A model generated the notes under the pieces. That model was not told where the DNA came from. It saw only the letters and a list, made by a program, of their open reading frames with translations, and ran no database searches. A stretch of DNA of 64,000 nt from Pagrus major (Eukaryota > Chordata > Actinopteri > Spariformes > Sparidae): NCBI RefSeq assembly GCF_040436345.1, contig NC_133220.1:4268436-4332435 (forward strand). The letters run 5' to 3'. This document shows, one piece after another, positions 46,633 through 59,200 of the stretch. How positions within the stretch are numbered: position 1 is the stretch's first letter; the number at the start of each line of letters is the position of its first letter. The position numbers were made by a program, and so were the translations under genes.

Positions 46633-49600
46633 CTGGAATAAGACAACAAATACAGCGAGAAGCGCAGGTATCAGTTTTTCAGTGTCGTACCTCAACACAC
46701 AATGAGACATCGATATCCACTGAGGGGTGAGGGTCCGAGTGTATTTTACAGAAAGTGCCTCAGAGTATTGACCGCTGGTTAAATCCAGCTCTAGAAGACA
46801 AGATGACACTGACTGACAGATCCACAGATCAGGTTAGCGAGAACAAACTCTTCAGACTCACTCTGCTCCGTGCTGAAACGTGGTAGCTGAAGAAATAGAT
46901 GCCTTTGACGACACATGTGAACGTTCCGTTCGTCAGCAGTTCCCCTTGAAACTGTTGATCCAGGTCGGGCAAGATCTGCCTGTGGGAAGAACACCAACAC
47001 ACTCTGAGTGTTTCTGATGTAGTCCTGAATGTTAGATACAACAGAGAAGTGTTTACACAGCACTGACCTGTTGAAGTTCAGGGCAGTGTCGACCTCTGGT
47101 ACTTGAGATATCATCCGTTTGTAGGAGAAGAAGGATTTCTGCTGGCTGGAAGGGTTGAAGGGTCTCCCCTTCTCCCCCGGCCGGCCTCTTTCACCAGGAC
47201 GCCCCGGTAGACCCACGTCACCCTTCATCCCAGGCCGTCCCGGGGGGCCCAACGGACCTGCCTCCCCCTTCTGGCCCCTGACAGGCTGACCGTCCTCACC
47301 TGCTCACACAGAGAAACACTCACTACATGTCAAGAGGGAGTTCGTGTGAACTGACACTAAGATGAAACATCAGGGTTATATGTAACTGTAAATTGAATGT
47401 CAACAATGTTTTTGTAATAAAAGGAGTTGTTTAGAGAATTTACATCAAGCTGTGACTAAATTAAACAAATAGATGAAACACCATCAAATGAATAAAACAT
47501 TTTCACCAATTTGACAACACGTGCAGCAAAACAGACAAATAAATACAAAAAATGAAAGGTGAACATGTTTTTTTAATCTGCCTGTGTTCTGTTTTAAAAA
47601 AAATGTTTTTCACAAGTTTCTTTCTTTTCTGGTTATTTTCAGAGTAGGGAGAAAATGTATGTGTGACAGAGTGACTTTTTTTTCCATGAGAACATTTTTC
47701 TTCATGTGAAAAAAATGCTTTCACAAGAATTGTTGTATTTATTTTTTCTGTGTGTGTGAAACTACGGAAGCCCTGAGGGGCAAGTAGGACTGTTTTTTTA
47801 ATGATTATCCATTTTCTAAGTTCTAGATTCTTTTTTCATGTGTCGAGTGAAAAAAGTGAAAAAATGTTTTTAATGAGAATTTTTTGTGTGTGAAGCTACG
47901 GAGAGGGCTTCTGTAGGAGGAGATCTTTTTCTTAAGTTCTATGTTTTTTCATATGTGTAACAGAGTGGGAAACATTTTGTCACTGGATTTTTTTTCATGT
48001 GTGAGTCGAGTGGAAAAAAGATTTTTCACGATAGTTTTTGACAGAGTGAGAAAAAAAATTTCATGCATGAGTGAACTTTTTTTTTTATGTGGAATTTTTT
48101 TTCATGTGTCAAGCCAAGTGAATAAAAATGTTTTTCACGAGAATTTTTGTTCTGTGTGTAACAGAGTAAAAAAACTGTTTTACAGTGAAAACAAAAGTTT
48201 TTGGTTTTCGTTGTTTGTTTTTTTTCTCTTTGTGTGAAACTGTGGAAGCCCTGAGGGTGCTCCATTTTCTACGATCTAAAATCTTTTTTTTCATGTGTCA
48301 AACCAAGTAGAAAAAAAAGGTTTTCACAAGATTTTTTTCTGTGTGTGACAGAGCGGGAAGAACACTTTCATGCGCGAAAATGTTTTTTTCATGACAATTT
48401 TTGTGTGTGTCGAACCGAGTAAAAAAAATGCTTTCACGAGATTTGTTTTTTAGTTTCACAAACGGAGAAAAAAAAAAAAAATTCACATGAAAAAAAAAAG
48501 TTCACTCATGCATGAAATTTATTTTCCCAAAAATGTAACTTTAATGAGATTTTTTTTCCTCTGTTCTATTTTTTTCTCTGTGTGTAACAGAGTGAACATT
48601 TTGTTTTTTCATGAGAACTTTTTTTTTTATGTGTCGAGCGGAGTGAAAAATGTTTTATACGAGAATTCTTAATTTTTTTCTCTTTGTCTGTGAAACTACA
48701 GAAGCCCTGAGGGGCAAGTATGATTTTTTCTTTTCTGGTGCTCCATTTTCTATGTTTTAAAATATTTTTTGCACGTGTGAAACCGGGTGGAAAAAATGTT
48801 TTCATTTTGTTTGACCCATGAAAAAAAATGTTTTAGAAGTCACTGGGCTTGACACATGAAAACATTTTTTTTCATGAAATGTTTTTTATTTCAGTCTGTT
48901 ACACACAGAACAAAAAAAAGATTGACTCACGCATGACATTTTTTTCTCACTCTGTCAAAGAAAAAAAAAATCGTGAAAAATCTTTTTCCCACTCGGCTCA
49001 CACGTGAAAAAAAAAATCCAGTGACAGAAATGTTTCCACCCGGTTTCACACATAAAAAAATATTTTAAAACTTAGAAACTGGAGCACCAGAAAAGAAAAA
49101 TCATACCTGCCCCTCAGGGCCTCCGTAGTTTCACAGACACAGAAAAATAAAAAAATGATCATGAAATATTTTTTTTCACACATGAAAAAAAAACATTTTG
49201 TCTTGTGAACCCAATCTTTTTTTTCCGAGTGAAGAAAAATGTTTTTCACAAGAATTTTTGTTCTGTGTGTAACAGACTGAAATAAAAAAAAATCTTTATG
49301 ATCAATAATTTTTATGTGTCGAGCTGAGTGGAAAAACGGGTTGGGGTTTGTTTTTTTTCTCTGTGTGTGAAACTACGGAAACCCTGAGGGGCAAATATGA
49401 TTTTGTCTTTTCTGGTGAAAATTGTTTTTCATGAGAAACTTTTTAATGTGTTGAGCCGAGTGGAAAAAAATGCTTTCACAAGAATTATTTTTCTGGTTCT
49501 CCAGTTTGTAAGTTCTAAAAAAAATGTTTTCATGTATCAAACAGAGTGAAAAGAAGTTTTTCATGAGAATAAAACAAAAAAATGGATGCTGTGTGTTATT

Positions 49601-50063
49601 GCAAGACAAAAACTAAAAAAGATTTTCAAAGATTTGTTTTTCACAGAGTGGGACATTTTTTTTTTTACTGGATGTTTTTTTCATGTGTTGAGCCGAGTGG
49701 AAAAAAAAGATTTTTCACAAGGATTACTTTACTTTTTTCCCTGTGGTTGAAACTACAGAAACTCTGTTTCACACATGAAAAATCAATGTAAAATTTAGAA
49801 AATTAATCATCATAAAAATAAAAATAAACAGTCAGTGCTTCTGTAGTTTCACACACACAGAAAAAATAAATAAAACATTCCCCTGAAAGCAAAGATCTTA
49901 ACTTGGCTCGACACATAAAAAAAATTTTCTCATGAAAAAAATTTAAATTCACGCATGAAAATGTTCTTCCCACTCTGTTACGCAGAGAAAGAAAATCTTG
50001 TGAAAGCATTTTTTCCACCCGGTTTCACACATAAAAAGAAAAAATCCTGCTCAGCTTCCGTAT

Positions 50064-50098
<35 letters not shown>

Positions 50099-50248
50099 AA
50101 AATGAATTCTCGTAAAAAACTTTTTTTTTCACTGGGCTCGACACAAAAAAATCTCACAAACAACCAACAAACAAAACTTTTCACTCTGGTATGACTCTGA
50201 GTCATTGTTGTGTGTTATCGTATTTGCTGCTGATCTGTCTCTCCTCCT

Positions 50249-50292
<44 letters not shown>

Positions 50293-53200
50293 CTGATTGA
50301 GAGCAGGTTGGACCTGCTGATTGGCTCACTCAGCTTGATTGCTGACACGGGATTGGTCAGAGGGAGGAGAGGAGCCCTTTCTGAACCACCGGCTGACTGC
50401 AGTCTCCCTCTTCACCAATCTTCCACTTCCAGCATGGACCTGTGTCTAGTGTGACTAGTGTTGTGTTTGTGATATGTTACCAGTTGAGTGACTCAGCTGT
50501 AGTACAATCTGTACATTTGTAAATAGACAGACAGACAGTTAGCTTAGAAGGAGGGAGAAGCCTTTTTCTTTGATAACCCCTTTTCTCCTGTTTATCCTGA
50601 TTCAGGAGTTAGGTGAGATTTTGTCTTTTGTTTATATTTTTGATTTGTGGCAGGAAGTTAGGGTAACAGATTCGTTTGTGTTGGTCTCTGAAGAAAAATA
50701 AATGCTACTTTGAATGTAACTCCTCTGTGACACCGGCTTTCTTGGGAGTGAAAAGAATGGGCTTCTGTAGTTTCACACACACACACGAATAAATAAATAA
50801 AATTCTCTTTAAAATCTTTTTTTTCACTCGGCTTGACACATGAAATAAAAGTGTCCACTCTGTTTTACGAATGATTCTTTTTTTTTTGCCACTCTGTCAA
50901 AAAAATATATTTTTAAAATTTTTGTCACTGGATTTTTTTTCATGTGTGAGTCGAGTGGAAAAGAGTTTTTTCACGATAGTTTTTGACAAAGTGAGAAAAA
51001 AAATTTCATGCATGACTGAACTTTTTTTTTTCATGTGTCAAGCCAAGTGAATAAAAATGTTTTTCATGAGGATTTTTGTTCTGTGTGTAACAGTAAAAAA
51101 AACTGTTTTACAGTGAAAACAAAAGTTTTGGGTTTTTTTTGTTTGTTTGTTTTTCTCTTTGTGTTAAACTGTGGAAGCCCTGAGGGTGCTCCATTTTCTA
51201 CAATCTAAAATCTTTTTTCATGCGTGAAACAGTGAAAAAAATATTTTATTAGAATTTTTTTATTTATTTTCTCTGTGTGTGTGAAACTACGGAAGCCCTG
51301 AGAGGGAAATAGGATTTTTCTTTTCTGGTGCTCCATTTTCTAAGTTCTAAAATTTTTTTTTTCATGTGTCAACCCGAGTGAAAAAAAAATGTTTTCACGA
51401 GATTTGTTTTTTAGTTTCACACACGGAGAAAAAAAAAAAAAAAAATTCACATGAAAAAAAAAGTTCACTCACGCATGAAATTTATTTTCCCAAAAATTTA
51501 ACTTTAATGAGAATTTTTTTCCTCTGTTCTAATTTTTTCTCTGTGTAACAGAGTGAACATTTTGTTTTTTCATGAGAACTTTTTTTTATGTGTCGAGCCG
51601 AGTGAAAAATGTTTTATACGAGAATTCTTAATTTTTTTTCTCTTTGTCTGTGAAACTGTGGAAGCTCTGAGGGGCTAAATACTTTTTTCACACATGAAAA
51701 AAGTATTTCACTCATTTTGACTTTTTATCCCAATCTTTTCACAAGAATGTTGTTCTGTATGTAACAGAATGTGTGTGAAAAATAATTCATGAGAATTTTT
51801 TTTTTCATGTGTCGAGCTGAGTGGGAAAAAAAGTTTTTTTAATGTTTTTTTTTCTCTGTGTGTGAAACTACAGATACGGAAGCCGTAAAGGGCCATGCAG
51901 TCATACATTTTATTTCCTCCGTTTTCCCATGAAAACGAGTTAATTTCATTTGTTTTCTCGAGATCTCGAGTTATTATCTCGAAATAACAACTGCCGTTTT
52001 CCCGAGATAACAGGATAATTTTCTCTACATGCTGACCAGCTGTGTAGTTAATTACGAGATCTAGAATTAATTATATCGTTATCTCGGGAAAACAAAGTTT
52101 CGTTATCTCGAGAAAATGATCCCGTTATCTCGGGAAAACGGCAGTTGTTATTTCGAGATAATAACTCGAGATCTCGAGAAAACAAATGAAATTAACTCGT
52201 TATCACGGGAAAACGGAGGAAATAAAATGTATGGCCCTTTAGGGCTTCCGTACGGCAAGTAGGATTTTTTTTCTTTTCTGGTGCTCCAAGTTTTAAAATA
52301 AATGTTTTCATGTGTGAAACTGTGGAAAAAACAGTTTTTCACAAGTTGTTTTTCCTCTGTCAACAGAGTGGGAAGAACATTTTCACGCATTAATTTTTTT
52401 TTTTCACGAGACATTGTCGAGCCATGTGAAAAAAATGTTTTCACAAGAATTTTTTTTCTGGTTCTCCAGTTTGTAAGTTTCAAAAATAGAGTGAAAAGAA
52501 GTTTTTCACGAGAATTAAAAAAAAAATATTAACGATTCTTTTTTGACAGAGTGGGGAAATAAATGTCATTTGTGAAACAGAGTGAACTTTTTTTTTCATG
52601 TGAAAGTTTTTTTCATGTGTCAAGCCGAGTGAAAAAAATAATTGTGTGTGAAACTACGGAAGCCCTGAGGGGCAAGTAGGACTTTTTTTGTGATGCTCCA
52701 TTTTCCAAGTTTAAATTCTTTTTTCATGTGTGAAACAGTGAAAAAAAAAAATTCTTGAGAATTTTTGTTCTCTGTGTAACAGAGTGGGAAAAAAACTTTT
52801 TTTTTCTTTCAAGTCAAAAAAATGTTTTTCATGATAATATTTTGTGTGTGAAACTATGGAAAGTACGACGGAGTATTAGGGCCAGACTAAGAGAATTTTT
52901 TCTTTTTTTTTGAAATTACGAGAATAAAGTCATAATATTACGAGAATAAAGTCATAATATTAGGTCTACGGAATAAAGTCGTAATATTAGGTCTACGAGA
53001 ATAAAGTCGTAAAAAAGCTAGTTAAGCCTGCAGATTCTCTATAACTGTATGAATGTTTGTCATTTTGATTCATAAACTCATAAAATTACTACTTTATTCT
53101 CGTAATATTATGACTTTTTTCTCATAATATTACGACTTTATTCTCGTAATATTATGACTTTTTTCTCGTAATATTACGACTTTATTCTTGTAATATTATG

Positions 53201-56200
53201 ACTTCATTCTTATAATTTCCACAAAAAAAAAAAAAAAAATCTCTCAGTCTGGCCCTAATACTCCGTCGTAGGAAAGGGCTTCTGTAGTAGGAGATTTATT
53301 TATTATTTAAGTTCTACGTTTTCTTTCATGTGTGTAACAGAGTGGGAACATTTTTTGTCACTGGATTTTTTTTCATGTGTCGAGCCGAGTGAAAAAGTTT
53401 TTTTTCTTTTCTGGTGCTCCATTTTGTAAGTTTCTAAATATTTTTTTTTCATGTTGAAACCGAGAGGAAAACTGTTTTTTATAAGATTAGTTTTTTCTTT
53501 GTGTAAAAGAGTGGGAAGAAACTTTTCATGTGTGATTTTTGTTTTTATGTGTCGAGCCGAGGGGGGAAAAAATGCTTTCACAAGAAATGTTTTTTCAGGC
53601 TCTCCAGTTTATAAGTTCTGAAGAAATAATTGTGTCAAACAGAGTGAAAATAAGTTTCTCATGAGAATTAAAAAAAAAAAGTTGTGTGAAAAAAAAAGAT
53701 TTTTCACATTTTTTTGTGACGCTCCATTTTCTAAGTTCTAAATTATTTTAACAGAGTGAAAAAAAATTGATGAACATTTTTTGTTTGTAGTAGGAGATTT
53801 ATTTCTTAAGTTCTACATTTTTTTCATGTGTGAAACCGAGTGGAAAAAACTGTTTTTCACAAGTTGTTTTTCCTCTGTCAACAGAGTGGGAAGAACATTT
53901 TCACGCATGCATTTTTTTTTTTCACGAGACATTGTCGAGCCATGTGAAAAAAATGTTTTCACAAGAATTTTTTTTCTGGTTCTCCAGTTTGTAAGTTTCA
54001 AAAATAGAGTGAAAAGAAGTTTTTCACGAGAATTAAAAAAAAAAAAAATTAACGATTCTTTTTTGACAGAGTGGGGAAATAAATGTCATTCGTGAAACAG
54101 AGTGGACACTTTTTTTTTCATGTGTCAAGCCGAGTGAAAAAAATAATTGTGTGTGAAACTACGGAAGCCCTGAGGGGCAAGTAGGACTTTTTTTGTGATG
54201 CTACATTTTCCAAGTTTAAATTATTTTTTCATGTGTGAAACAGTGAAAAAAAAATATTTCTTGAGAATTTTTGTTCTCTGTGTAACAGAGTGGGAAAAAA
54301 ACTTTTTTCTTTCAAGTCAAAAAAATGTTTTTCATGATAATATTTTGTGTGTGAAACTATGGAAAGTACGACGGAGTATTAGGGCCAGACTAAGAGAATT
54401 TTTTCTTTTTTTGAAATTACGAGAATAAAGTCGTAATATTACGAGAATAAAGTCATAAAAAAGCTAGTTAAGCCTGCAGATTCTCTATAACTGTATGAAT
54501 GTTTGTCATTTTGATTCATAAACTCATAAAATTACTACTTTATTCTCGTAATATTATGACTTTTTTCTCGTAATGTTACAACTTTATTCTCGTAATATTA
54601 TGACTTCATTCTCGTAATTTCCCAAAAAAAAAAAATTCTCTCAGTCTGGCCCTAATACTCCGTCATAGGAAAGGGCTTCTGTGGTAGGAGATTTATTTAT
54701 TATTTAAGTTCTACGTTTTCTTTCATGTGTGTAACAGAGTGGGAACATTTTTTGTCACTGGATTTTTTTTTCATGTGTCGAGCCCAGTGAAAAAGTTTTT
54801 TTTTCTTTTCTGGTGCTCCATTTTGTGAGTTCCAAAATATTTTTTTTAATGTTGAAAACGAGAGGAAAACTGTTTTTTATAAGATTTGTTTTTTTCTTTG
54901 TGTCAAAGAGTGGGAAGAAACTTTTCATGTGTGATTTTTGTTTTTTAATGTGTCGAGCCGAGGGTGGGAAAATGCTTTCACAAGAAATGTTTTTTCAGGC
55001 TCTCCAGTTTATAAGTTCTGAAGAAATAATTGTGTCAAACAGAGTGAAAATAAGTTTTTCATGAGAATTTAAAAAAATAAAAATTTGTGTGAAAAAAAAG
55101 ATTTTTCACATTTTTTTGTGACGCTCCATTTTCTAAGTTCTAAATTATTTTAACAGAGTGAAAAAAAAAATTTGATGAACATTTTTTGTTTGTAGTAGGA
55201 GATTTATTTCTTAAGTTCTACATTTTTTTCATGTGTGAAACCGAGTGGAAAAAACTGTTTTTCACAAGTTTTTTTTCCTCTGTCAACAGAGTGGGAAGAA
55301 CATTTTCACGCATGCATTTTTTTTTTTTCACGAGACATTGTCGAGCCATGTGAAAAAAAAATGTTTTCACAAGAATTTTTTTTCTGGTTCTCCAGTTTGT
55401 AAGTTTCAAAAATAGAGTGAAAAGAAGTTTTTCACGAGAATTTTTTAAAAAATAAAAAATTAACGATTCTTTTTTGACAGAGTGGGGAAATAAATGTCAT
55501 TCGTGAAACAGAGTGGACACTTTTTTTTTCATGTGAAAGTTTTTTTCATGTGTCAAGCCGAGTGAAAAAAATAATTGTGTGTGAAACTGCGGAAGCCCTG
55601 AGGGGCAAGTAGGACTTTTTTTTGTGGTGCTCCATTTTCCAAGTTTAAATTCTTTTTTCATGTGTGAAACAGTGAAAAAAAAATATTTCTTGAGAATTTT
55701 TGTTCTCTGTGTAACAGAGTGGGAAAAAAACATTTTTTTCCTTTCAAGTCAAAAAAATGTTTTTCATGATAATATTTTGTGTGTGAAACTATGGAAAGTA
55801 CGACAGAGTATTAGGGCCAGACTAAGAGAATTTTTTTTTTTTTTTTAAATTACGAGAATAAAGTTGTAAAAAAACTAGTTAAGCCTGCAGATTCTCTATA
55901 ACTGTATGAATGTTTGTCATTTTGATTCATAAACTCATTAAATTACTACTTTATTCTCGTAATATTATGACTTTATTCTCGTAATATTATGACTTTATTC
56001 TCGTAATGTTACAACTTTATTCTCGTAATATTATGCCTTTATTCTTATAATTTCCAAAAAAAAAACAAAAAAAATTCTCTCAGTCTGGCCCTAATACTCC
56101 GTCGTAGGAAAGGGCTTCTGTAGTAGGAGATTTATTTATTATTTAAGTTCTACGTTTTCTTTCATGTGTGTAACAGAGTGGGAACATTTTTTGTCACTGG

Positions 56201-59200
56201 ATTTTTTTTTCATGTGTCGAGCCGAGTGAAAAAGTTATTTTTCTTTTCTGGTGCTCCATTTTGTAAGTTTCTAAATATTTTTTTTTCATGTTGAAACCGA
56301 GAGGAAAACTGTTTTTTTATAAGATTTGTTTTTTTCTTTGTGTAAAAGAGTGGGAAGAAACTTTTCATGTGTGATTTTTGTTTTTTTATGTGTCGAAGCC
56401 GGGGGGAAAAAATGCTTCACAAGAAATGTTTTTTCAGGCTCTCCAGTTTATAAGTTCTGAAGAAATAATTGTGTCAAACAGAGTGAAAATAAGTTGCTCA
56501 TGAGAATTTAAAAAAATAAAAAATTATGTGAAAAAAAAAGATTTTTCACATTTTTTTGTGACGCTCCATTTTCTACGTTCTAAATTATTTTAACAGAGTG
56601 AAAAAAAAAATTTGATGAACATTTTTTGTTTGTAGGAGATTTATTTTTTTATATATGTGTGAAACCGAGTGGAAAAAACTGTTTTTCACAAGTTTTTTTT
56701 CCTCTGTCAACAGAGTGGGAAGAACATTTTCACGCATGCATTTTTTTTTTCACGAGACATTGTCGAGCCATGTGAAAAAAATGTTTTCACAAGAATTTTT
56801 TTTCTGGTTCTCCAGTTTGTAAGTTTCAAAAATAGAGTGAAAAGAAGTTTTTCACGAGAATTTAAAAAAATAAAAAATTAACGATTCTTTTTTGACAGAG
56901 TGGGGAAATAAATGTCATTCGTGAATGTGAAAGTTTTTTTCATGTGTCAAGCCGAGTGAAAAAAATAGTTGTGTGTGAAACTACGGAAGCCCTGAGGGCA
57001 AGTCAGACTTTTTTTGTGATGCTCCATTTTCCAAGTTTAAATTCTTTTTTCATGTGTGAAACAGTGAAAAAAAATATTTCTTGAGAATTTGTGTTCTCTG
57101 TGTGACAGAGTGGGAAAAAAACTTTTTTTTTCTTTCAAGTCAAAAAAATGTTTTTCATATTAATATTTTGTGTGTGAAACTATGGAAAGTACGACGGAGT
57201 ATTAGGGCCAGACTAAGAGAATTTTTTTTTTGAAATTACGAGAATAAAGTTGTAAAAAGCTAGTTAAGCCTGCAGATTCTCTATAACTGTATGAATGTTT
57301 GTCATTTGATTCATAAACTCATAAAATTACTACTTTATTCTCGTAATATTATGACTTTTTTCTCGTAATATTATGACTTTATTCTCGTAATATTATGACT
57401 TTATTCTTGTAATATTATGACTTTATTCTCGTAATATTATGACTTTATTCTTATAATTTCCAAAAAAAAAAAAAAAAAAATTCTCTTAGTCTGGCCCTAA
57501 TACTCCGTCGTAGGAAAGGGCTTCTGTAGTAGGAGATTTATTTATTATTTAAGTTCTACGTTTTCTTTCATGTGTGTAACAGAGTGGGAACATTTTTTGT
57601 CACTGGATTTTTTTTTCATGTGTCGAGCCGAGTGAAAAAGTTTTTTTTTCTTTCTGGTGCTCCATTTTGTAAGTTCCAAAATATTTTTTTTAATGTTGAA
57701 ACCGAGAGGAAAACTGTTTTTTATAAGATTTGTTTTTTTCTTTGTGTCAAAGAGTGGGAAGAAACTTTTCATGTGTGATTTTTTTTTTAATGTGTCGAGC
57801 CGGGGGGAAAAAAATTCTTTCACAAGAAATGTTTTTTCAGGCTCTCCAGTTTGTAAGTTCTAAAGAAATAATTGTGTCAAACAGAGTGAAAATAAGTTTT
57901 TCATGAGAATTTTAAAAAATAAAAATTTGTGTGAAAAAAAAAGATTTTTCACATTTTTTTGTGACGCTCCATTTTCTACGTTCTAAATTATTTTAACAGT
58001 GAAAAAAAAATTTGATGAACATTTTTTGTTTGTAGTAGATTTATTTCTTAAGTTCTACATTTTTTTCATGTGTGAAACAGTGGAAAAACCTGTTTTTCAC
58101 AAGTTGTTTTTCCTCTGTCAACAGAGTGGGAAGAACATTTTCACGCATGCATTTTTTTTTTTCACGAGACATTGTCGAGCCATGTGAAAAAAATGTTTTC
58201 ACAAGAATTTTTTTTCTGGTTCTCCAGTTTGTAAGTTTCAAAAATAGAGTGAAAAGAAGTTTTTCACGAGAATTAAAAAAAATAAAAAAATTAACGATTC
58301 TTTTTTGACAGAGTGGGGAAATAAATGTCATTCGTGAAACAGAGTGGACACTTTTTTTTTCATGTGTCAAGCCGAGTGAAAAAAATAATTGTGTGTGAAG
58401 CTACGGAAGCCCTGAGGGGCAAGTCGGACTTTTTTTGTGATGCTCCATTTTCCAAGTTTAAATTCTTTTTTCATGTGTGAAACAGTGAAAAAAAATATTT
58501 CTTGAGAATTTTTGTTCTCTGTGTAACAGAGTGGGAAAAAACTTTTTTCTTTCAAGTCAAAAAAATGTTTTTCATGATAATATTTTGTGTGTGAAACTAT
58601 GGAAAGTACGACGGAGTATTAGGGCCAGACTAAGAGAATTTTTTATTTATTTTTTGAAATTACGAGAATAAAGTCATAATATTAGGTCTATGGAATAAAG
58701 TCGTAATATTACGAGAATAAAGTTGTAAAAAAACTAGTTAAGCCTGCAGATTCTCTATAACTGTATGAATGTTTGTCATTTTGATTCATAAACTCATAAA
58801 ATTACTACTTTATTCTCGTAATATTATGACTTTATTCTCGTAATGTTACAACTTTATTCTCGTAATATTATGACTTCATTCTCGTAATTTCCCAAAAAAA
58901 AAAAATTCTCTCAGTCTGGCCCTAATACTCCGTCATAGGAAAGGGCTTCTGTAGTAGGAGATTTATTTATTATTTAAGTTCTACGTTTTCTTTCATGTGT
59001 GTAACAGAGTGGGAACATTTTTTGTCACTGGATTTTTTTTTCATGTGTCGAGCCGAGTGAAAAAGTTTTTTTTCTTTTCTGGTGCTCCATTTTGTAAGTT
59101 CCAAAATATTTTTTTTCATGTTGAAAACGAGAGGAAAACTGTTTTTTATAAGATTTGTTTTTTTCTTTGTGTCAAAGAGTGGGAAGAAACTTTTCATGTG

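Noticed and set aside
46791-47252. An independent 153-codon collagen protein starting MGPPGRPGMKG
   Set aside because: It is the interior of c1qa exon 3 read through the donor at 47067. The exon begins at 47299 with a good acceptor.
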